From a bacterium (GTDB lineage: Bacteria; Myxococcota_A; Bradymonadia; UBA7976; UBA1532), in assembly GCA_030424955.1 (NCBI GenBank), contig JAUHVS010000138.1:1-10726 (forward strand): DNA of 10,726 nucleotides. Reading direction: 5' to 3'. Under the pieces are notes generated by a model. The model did not search any database and had not been told where the DNA came from. It saw only the letters and a program-made list of their open reading frames with translations. The stretch's first letter is position 1. Every line of letters starts with the position of its first letter. Position numbers and translations under genes: made by a program. Positions 1-5,019 of the stretch are shown piece by piece.

Positions 1-126
1 GAGCGGCGGCGCCTGCCCGGCGGCCTTGGTGTAGGCCATCGACAGCAGCTTGCGGGTGAGCGCCGCCGCGCCGACGGCGGCGGTGGCGGCGAGGGCGGCG
101 AAGGCGATCTCTTTGACGTCGGTCAT
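1..126 (-). CDS. Small membrane-type protein, N-terminal 42 residues only (DUF4235-like, tentative)
   Basis: The ATG at 126-124 opens a frame that runs off the left edge, so only the first 42 codons are visible. An SD-like GGAGAG sits just upstream with a CCCC spacer. The peptide starts MTDVKEI, then has a hydrophobic Ala-rich stretch at about residues 8-23, then a basic amphipathic stretch with RKLL, and ends AGQAPPL at the edge. The order hydrophobic helix, (R/K)KLL, (T/A)GxxPP resembles the start of small DUF4235-type membrane proteins; this is pattern recognition and is not secure. It is transcribed in the same direction as the thiolase and starts 63 bases after the thiolase stop, so co-transcription is possible. 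A 7-bp inverted repeat lies between the two genes and overlaps the SD. Function is unknown. Confidence 0.6.
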   Translation of the reverse strand, partial: MTDVKEIAFAALAATAAVGAAALTRKLLSMAYTKAAGQAPPL

Positions 127-135
127 GGGGCTCTC

Positions 136-161
136 CTCGGGTCGTGAGCGATACACCCGAG
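136..161 (-). promoter_or_regulatory. Inverted repeat touching the SD of the left-edge gene
   Basis: CTCGGGT (136-142) and ACCCGAG (155-161) are perfect 7-bp complementary arms around a 12-base loop. On the minus strand the hairpin follows the thiolase stop, and its 3' arm shares bases with the SD region (about 132-137) of the small downstream gene. There is no T-run, so it could be a weak terminator, an RNA-stability element, or a structure that modulates ribosome access. Confidence 0.4.
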
Positions 162-189
162 ATGCGTTTGCAGACCCCGTGCCGGTCGT

Positions 190-1389
190 TCAGACCTCGA
201 TGAGCGTCGCGACGCCTTGGCCGACCCCGACGCAGAGCGTCGCCAGACCCCGACCGCCGCCGCGGGCGCGCAGGGCGTGGATCAAGGTCGTGAGGATGCG
301 GGCGCCGCTGCAGCCGAGGGGGTGCCCCAGCGCGATGGCGCCGCCGTTCACGTTCACCTTCGCCTCGTCCAAAGACAGGGCCTGCAGCACGGCCAGGCTC
401 TGGGCGGCGAAGGCCTCGTTCAGCTCGACCAGCGTCAGATCGTCGAGGCGCCAGCCGGCGCGGGCCAGCACCTTCTGCGTGGCCGGCACGGGGCCGATGC
501 CCATGGTGCGCGGGTTGACGCCGGCGGACGCTGCGGCGGTGTACCGGGCCAGGATCTCGAGCCCCTCGGCCTCGGCGCGCTCACGGCGCATCAGCACCAG
601 GGCCGCCGCGCCGTCGTTGAGCGTGCTCGAGTTGCCGGCCGTGACCGATCCGCCCTCCTTGAGGAACGCGGGCCGCAGGCGCGCCAGCGCCGCGAGGCTC
701 GTGTCGGCGCGGGGGCCCTCGTCCGCCGACACGATCAGGTCGGGCTGCTTGCGGCGGGGCACCGACACGGGCATCCGCTCGGCGTCGAAGGCGCCGGCGG
801 CCTCGGCGGCGACGGCCTTCTGGTGGCTCGCCAGGGCGAAGGCGTCCTGGGCCTCGCGGCTCAGCTTGAACTCGGCCACCAGGTTCTCGGCGGTGTTCCC
901 CATGCCCTCCAGGGGGAACAGCGCTGCCAGCGCGGGGTTGGGGAAGCGCCAGCCGAGGGACGAGTCGTAGACCGTGACGTTGCCGGTGGCGAAGGGGCCG
1001 CTCGCCTTGGGCATGACCCACGGCGCGCGGCTCATGGACTCGACGCCACCGGCGACCACCACCTCGGCGTCGCCGAGCGCGATCAGGCGGGCGGCGGTGT
1101 TCACGGCGGTGAGGCCCGACGCGCACAGCCGGTTGACGGTGAAGCCAGGCACGTGCTGCGGCAGGCCTGCCAGGAGCAAGGCCATGCGCGCCACGTTGCG
1201 GTTGTCTTCCCCGGCCTGGTTGGCGCAGCCCAGGATCACCTCGTCGACGGCCTCGCCGTCGGTCTTGGCGCGGCGCAGAGCCTCGGCGATGGTGAGGGCG
1301 GCCAGATCGTCTGGGCGGATGGTCGACAGGCCGCCGCGGATCCGCCCGATGGGCGTGCGGACGGCCGAGACGATGACAACGTCGTGCAT
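190..1389 (-). CDS. Thiolase (acetyl-CoA C-acyltransferase), 3-oxoadipyl-CoA thiolase (PcaF/PaaJ)-like
   Basis: A 399-residue type I thiolase of full family length. The family joins or cleaves 3-ketoacyl-CoA and acetyl-CoA in the cytoplasm. The nucleophilic Cys89 lies in NRLCASG, His356 in GHPLGCSGAR, and the second catalytic Cys386 in CVGVGQG near the C-terminus. The NEAF and NGG motifs are also present. The early motif GCANQAGEDNRNVARMALL and the GWRFPNP segment are typical of the 3-oxoadipyl-CoA thiolase branch (PcaF/PaaJ) of aromatic degradation, but substrate is not decided by sequence alone. No other pca, paa or fatty-acid oxidation gene is in the window, so a general acetyl-CoA acetyltransferase role remains possible. 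The ATG at 1389 has SD AGGAG with a 6-base C spacer. That SD is buried in a long hairpin (1395-1428). The gene ends in TGA. Confidence 0.95.
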   Translation of the reverse strand: MHDVVIVSAVRTPIGRIRGGLSTIRPDDLAALTIAEALRRAKTDGEAVDEVILGCANQAGEDNRNVARMALLLAGLPQHVPGFTVNRLCASGLTAVNTAARLIALGDAEVVVAGGVESMSRAPWVMPKASGPFATGNVTVYDSSLGWRFPNPALAALFPLEGMGNTAENLVAEFKLSREAQDAFALASHQKAVAAEAAGAFDAERMPVSVPRRKQPDLIVSADEGPRADTSLAALARLRPAFLKEGGSVTAGNSSTLNDGAAALVLMRRERAEAEGLEILARYTAAASAGVNPRTMGIGPVPATQKVLARAGWRLDDLTLVELNEAFAAQSLAVLQALSLDEAKVNVNGGAIALGHPLGCSGARILTTLIHALRARGGGRGLATLCVGVGQGVATLIEV

Positions 1390-1394
1390 GGGGG

Positions 1395-1428
1395 GCTCCT
1401 GAGGCGGCGAGGGCGCCGCCCGAGGAGC
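1395..1428 (-). promoter_or_regulatory. Strong hairpin that sequesters the thiolase SD
   Basis: The element is GCTCCT (1395-1400), a 2-base bulge, GGCGGCG (1403-1409), loop AGGG, CGCCGCC (1414-1420), a 2-base bulge, AGGAGC (1423-1428). This gives 13 pairs around a 2x2 internal loop. On the minus strand the closing stem contains the AGGAG that serves as thiolase SD, 6 bases from the ATG. It also lies downstream of the DUF1292-like gene on the same strand, so it may instead terminate or attenuate that transcript. No T-run follows. Confidence 0.55.
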
Positions 1429-1483
1429 GTGCGCCCGAAGAGAGGGTGAGCGCAGGGGGGGAAGCGGGGGTCGGGGACGGGCG

Positions 1484-2065
1484 TCAGCCCTCGTCGTCCT
1501 CGCCGCCCTCTTCCATGGCCTTGTAGACCTCGTCGAAGACGTCGCGCATGTCCGCGAGCTCGTCGGTGCTCAGCGGGCGGGCGCTCTCGCCCTCGTCGGC
1601 GGCCGGGTACAGGATGTAGCCGGAGCTGGCCGCCACCAGGTAGGTGGTGTCGCCGGTGTCGACCTCCATGAGGATCATGAGCGTGCGCTCCTCACCCTCG
1701 TCGGTCTCGACCTCGATCTCGTCGCAGTCGTCGAAGAAGTCCTCGGGGATCTCGCCCACCAGGACCAGCTCGTTGCCCTTGGACTCGACCTTCAGCTTCC
1801 ACTGGGCCATCGCCTCATTGACAGCGGCGGCGACGGCTGGGAACTCCTCGACCTCCAGCTCCTGCAGCTCCTGGTCGTCGCCGTCACCCTCGACGCGGAT
1901 GACGCTGACGACCTCGTCCACCGGGGTGACCACGAGGTAGAGCTGACCGTTGTACTCGAACTCCGCAGCGACGCTCGTCAACAGCTCGTCGCCGGTGTCG
2001 GGGTCGATGAGGGGGATGGTCCGCAGCTCTTCCTGCAGCTCGGCCTCGACGTGATCCTCGGCCAT
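1484..2065 (-). CDS. Acidic two-domain DUF1292/DUF3727-like protein
   Basis: A 193-residue, strongly acidic soluble protein with no signal peptide. The first unit (about residues 14-87) runs LIDPDTGDELL, FEYNGQLYLVV, VSVIRVEGDGDD and ends in VNEAM. This is the strand order of DUF1292, a short beta-rich domain of unknown function in Firmicutes that resembles cyanobacterial DUF3727. The second unit (about 115-185) repeats the pattern: IEVETDEGEERTL, then TTYLVAASSGYILYPA, ending VYKAM. The protein therefore looks like a tandem duplication of one small fold. The chosen ATG at 2065 has SD AGGAG with a 6-base spacer. The frame is open to 2131, but the extra 22 codons lack an SD and overlap the likely promoter. 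It is first in the leftward gene group, 94 bases ahead of the thiolase. The biochemical role is not known. Confidence 0.85.
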   Translation of the reverse strand: MAEDHVEAELQEELRTIPLIDPDTGDELLTSVAAEFEYNGQLYLVVTPVDEVVSVIRVEGDGDDQELQELEVEEFPAVAAAVNEAMAQWKLKVESKGNELVLVGEIPEDFFDDCDEIEVETDEGEERTLMILMEVDTGDTTYLVAASSGYILYPAADEGESARPLSTDELADMRDVFDEVYKAMEEGGEDDEG

Positions 2066-2120
2066 GATTCGCTCCTGTCTTGCAACGGTGGCCTCAGCCT
2101 CGGCGGGCCGAAGCGGTCGC

Positions 2121-2150
2121 ACTCTACGCACAAGCTGGCCAGCGCGTAAA
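2121..2150 (-). promoter_or_regulatory. Candidate promoter for the leftward DUF1292-like gene
   Basis: On the minus strand TTTACG (2150-2145) and TAGAGT (2126-2121) match 4 of 6 bases each to the sigma-70 -35 and -10 boxes, with an 18-bp spacer. The predicted start near 2114 leaves a leader of about 48 bases before the ATG at 2065. This is consensus matching by eye only. Confidence 0.35.
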
Positions 2151-2169
2151 CCGACCTGCGCGCCGGGCA

Positions 2170-2199
2170 GTGAAATCCAGAGGCGGCTCGCATTAGACT
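2170..2199 (+). promoter_or_regulatory. Candidate promoter for the lipoprotein pair
   Basis: GTGAAA (2170-2175) and TAGACT (2194-2199) each match 4 of 6 sigma-70 positions with an 18-bp spacer, in the AT-richest part of this divergent region. Transcription would begin near 2206, about 37 bases before the GTG start at 2243. It lies next to the oppositely directed candidate promoter at 2121-2150. Consensus matching by eye only. Confidence 0.35.
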
Positions 2200-2242
2200 C
2201 CCCCAGAGTGCGCGCCGTGGCCGCGCACAGGTGGGGGGGATC

Positions 2243-5014
2243 GTGCAGAAGCTTCGATGGTTGACCCTGGGCTCACTGGTGGCGCTCAGCGCGCTGCCAG
2301 GGTGTGGCGATGACGCGAAGCCCGCGTCGGCGACGCCCGATGTGGACCAGGGCCTGGTGGATCTGGCGTTCCCCGACGCGCGCCCTGACGGCGCCCCGGT
2401 CGACCTGGGGGTCGAGGCGCCCGACGTGGGCCTGCTGCCCGACGCGGGCCCGCTGGTCGACGCCGCGACGCCGCCCATCGTCCCGGTGTCCGTCGAGACC
2501 CGCCTGGGGGCCTTTGCCACCACGGCGGGCTTCGCGAACCGCGTCACCTGCGTGGTGTTGGACGCCGACGGGGAGCCGGTCGACAACCTGGACACCCGCT
2601 TCGAGGTGCGGCCCGACACGGGCTGGGCCTTGGTTCAGGACAGCGCCGACCAGATCGAGGGCACCGTCGCCGGGCGCTACGACGTGACCTGCACCGTGCC
2701 CAGCGTAGGCCTGCGCGACGCGAGCCCTGAGCGCTGGGACGTGCTCGCGGGGGACGTCACGCGCCTCGTGGCCGCGGTCGACCCATCCACCGTGCGCGCC
2801 GGCGAGCCCGCCGACGTGACCTGCACTGGGACCGACGGCTTCGGCAACCCCGTCGACGCGACGCTGGCGACGGTGACGGTGACGCCAGCCAACGCGGGGG
2901 TTGAGGTCAACGACCGCCAGGTCGTGATCACCACCCGCGGCCGCTACAGCGTGGGCTGCAGCATGCCCGGCGCCGATGAGCAGATCGCCGCGCCGCTGTT
3001 CGTAAGGCCTGGCTTGCCCGCCGTGCTGGCCGCTGCGTTGCGCCCCGACCGGGACGTGTACCCCGTGGGCGTCGTGGTGGCGTACCCGGCGCTCGTGAGC
3101 GACGCCTGGGGCAACCGCGTGGACGACGCCGATCTGCGCTGGACCCTCGAGCCGGCGCTCCCGCCCTTTGGCGAGGGCCGCTACCTGGCGGAGTCCGAGG
3201 GCCGCTACACGGTCAGCGCGCAGGTGTTTGGCGACACCCACGAGGGCCGGTTCCTGGCGGCGAGCGACGACTTCATCGTGGACGCGGGCGGGCCGGACAT
3301 CAGCTGCGACGACCCGGTGGATGGCGCGATGCTGACCGCGGCGGTCGGCAGCCGCCGGGCGCTGCGGGTGCGGGTGAGCGACCAGCTTGGTGTCGAGTCG
3401 CTGAGCATCGACGGGGCCGAGGCGCTGCCGGATGGCGACGGCGTGTTCGTCGCCGAGGTCACGACCCAGTTTGGCCTCAACGCCCACGAGGTGGTGGCGC
3501 GGGATGGGGCCGGCAACGAGAACAGCACCTTCTGCAGCTTCGTCGCGGCGCCGCGCTACATCGGCGAGGACGCGGTGTTCCCGGACGGCATCGTGCTGCA
3601 CCTCGCCCAGGGGGCGGTGGATGACGGCGCCCCGGACGCGCCCATCGCGAGCCTGGTGGATCTGATCCGCCGGGTCGTGGCCTCGCCGGCGCTCGCGGCG
3701 CAGATCGATCAGGCGCTGCGCGCGCAGAACCCCATCGTGCCGAACGACTGCCGCGCCAGCCTGCCGTTCATCGGGTGCATCGCGCGCTTCGGGGCGGTGT
3801 ACTCGAGCCTCGCCCTCAACGGGCCCAACACCGTGGCGGCCAACCTGGTCGACCGCGGCCTGCGGGTCGACTTCACGGTGCGCAACATCGTCATCAATGG
3901 GCGGTCCACCGGCACCATCAGCACGGGCTTCCGGGTGACGGCGCGCTCGGTCCGGGTGGTGGTGACCTTCGACATCCTGCTGCAGAACGGCCGGCCCGTC
4001 GTGCGGGTGCGCCGCACCGACGCCGTCGAGATCGGCGCGCTGGACCTGGACCTCCCAGGCTCCATCGGCGACCTGTTCGATGGGGTGGTCAACCTGGTGT
4101 TCGGGGCCTTCGAGGGCCTCGTGCGCGATGAGCTCGCGGGGGCCATCGAGGGCTTCCTGCAGAGCGAGGTCGATGACCTGCTGTCGGACGTGCTGAACAA
4201 CCTCGACCTGGCGTCCCTGGGGGTGGCCTTCGAGCTGCCGGGGCTGTTTGGGGGGCCGCCCACGGCGCTGTCCTTCGGCCTGGGCTTCTCGGCCCTGACC
4301 GCGTCGCCGGATCGGCTGCGGGTCGGGATCGGCGCGAGCATCAACGGGCCCAGCCGGCGGCCGGGGCCCTCAGCGGGCGTCGCGGTGCCGCCGGGGCCGG
4401 CCGCCATCGAGCTCCAGCCGGCGGGCACCGTCGCTGCGGGCGTGCACGTGGTGGTGCTGAACCAGGCCCTGCACCGCCTGTGGCGCGCGGGCCTCTTCGA
4501 CATTGAAGACGCCGGGGCCCTGCTGGGCGATCTGCCGGCGGGGGTCTCGCTGGCCCTCCGCGTGGCCACGCCGCCCATGGTCGAGGGCCAGGCGGGGGAG
4601 ACGGGCGTGGTCCTGTCGCTCGGCCCGGCCTCGGGCGAGCTGGTCTATCCGGGCCTCTTCGACGAGCCCCTTCGGGTGCGGTTGGCGGCCCGGGCGACGG
4701 CGCGGGTGTCGCTGGTGGGCGCCAACACGCTGGCGTTTGAGGGCCTGTCCATCACCGATCTGCGGGTGGCCTTCGACGCCCAGATGAGCCCCGAGGCGCG
4801 GGCCGCGCTGGAAGGGGACCTGCAGCGGATCGTGCAGGCGATCATGGACAGCGCGCTCAATGACGCGCTGCCCGATCTGCCGATCCCCGACTTCGCCCTG
4901 CCCGACGCGCTGAGCGAGTTCGGGATCCCGCGGGGCACGCGGCTGGGCCTGCGGGCGCCGGCGCTGACGGGGACGCCGTCGCACCTGATCCTCGACGGGC
5001 GGTTTGGAGAGTGA
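2243..5014 (+). CDS. Lipoprotein A: Ig-like repeats plus BPI-like (TULIP) double-barrel module
   Basis: A protein of about 923 residues. I chose the GTG at 2243 because AGGTGG (2229-2234) sits 8 bases upstream; an in-frame GTG at 2231 lacks an SD. Residues 1-20 form a signal peptide ending ALPG-C21GDD, a lipobox, so the mature protein should be lipid-anchored. Gly rather than Asp at +2 fits outer-membrane sorting by E. coli rules. An Asp/Pro/Ala-rich tether follows (about 22-80). Then come three Ig-like repeats (about 82-169, 170-255, 256-346), each with a D-x-x-G-x-x-V-D motif. The first two have Cys pairs about 45 residues apart. A fourth beta domain (about 347-436) resembles the glucodextranase-B Ig-like type. 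Residues about 440-923 have the strand and helix order of BPI: barrel, proline-rich linker (about 700-728), helix LNQALHRLWRAGLF, second barrel. A lipid-binding role at the envelope is inference. A paralogue follows immediately. Confidence 0.88.
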   Translation: MQKLRWLTLGSLVALSALPGCGDDAKPASATPDVDQGLVDLAFPDARPDGAPVDLGVEAPDVGLLPDAGPLVDAATPPIVPVSVETRLGAFATTAGFANRVTCVVLDADGEPVDNLDTRFEVRPDTGWALVQDSADQIEGTVAGRYDVTCTVPSVGLRDASPERWDVLAGDVTRLVAAVDPSTVRAGEPADVTCTGTDGFGNPVDATLATVTVTPANAGVEVNDRQVVITTRGRYSVGCSMPGADEQIAAPLFVRPGLPAVLAAALRPDRDVYPVGVVVAYPALVSDAWGNRVDDADLRWTLEPALPPFGEGRYLAESEGRYTVSAQVFGDTHEGRFLAASDDFIVDAGGPDISCDDPVDGAMLTAAVGSRRALRVRVSDQLGVESLSIDGAEALPDGDGVFVAEVTTQFGLNAHEVVARDGAGNENSTFCSFVAAPRYIGEDAVFPDGIVLHLAQGAVDDGAPDAPIASLVDLIRRVVASPALAAQIDQALRAQNPIVPNDCRASLPFIGCIARFGAVYSSLALNGPNTVAANLVDRGLRVDFTVRNIVINGRSTGTISTGFRVTARSVRVVVTFDILLQNGRPVVRVRRTDAVEIGALDLDLPGSIGDLFDGVVNLVFGAFEGLVRDELAGAIEGFLQSEVDDLLSDVLNNLDLASLGVAFELPGLFGGPPTALSFGLGFSALTASPDRLRVGIGASINGPSRRPGPSAGVAVPPGPAAIELQPAGTVAAGVHVVVLNQALHRLWRAGLFDIEDAGALLGDLPAGVSLALRVATPPMVEGQAGETGVVLSLGPASGELVYPGLFDEPLRVRLAARATARVSLVGANTLAFEGLSITDLRVAFDAQMSPEARAALEGDLQRIVQAIMDSALNDALPDLPIPDFALPDALSEFGIPRGTRLGLRAPALTGTPSHLILDGRFGE

Positions 5015-5019
5015 GCGGC

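Noticed and set aside
217..1449. Open plus-strand frame (410 codons) opposite the thiolase
   Set aside because: It is the antisense shadow of a gene with intact catalytic motifs. The translation is low-complexity and lacks an SD.
2098..2113. Small hairpin in the leader of the DUF1292-like gene
   Set aside because: A stem of only six pairs including a G-U, away from the SD. In sequence this GC-rich it carries little weight.
2231..2242. Earlier GTG start for lipoprotein A at 2231
   Set aside because: It has no SD upstream and lies within the SD-like AGGTGG that properly serves the GTG at 2243. It adds only four residues before the signal peptide.
2273..3601. Open minus-strand frame (442 codons) opposite lipoprotein A
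   Set aside because: His/Gln/Arg-rich shadow with no recognisable motif. The opposite strand has a lipobox, Ig repeats and a well-placed SD.
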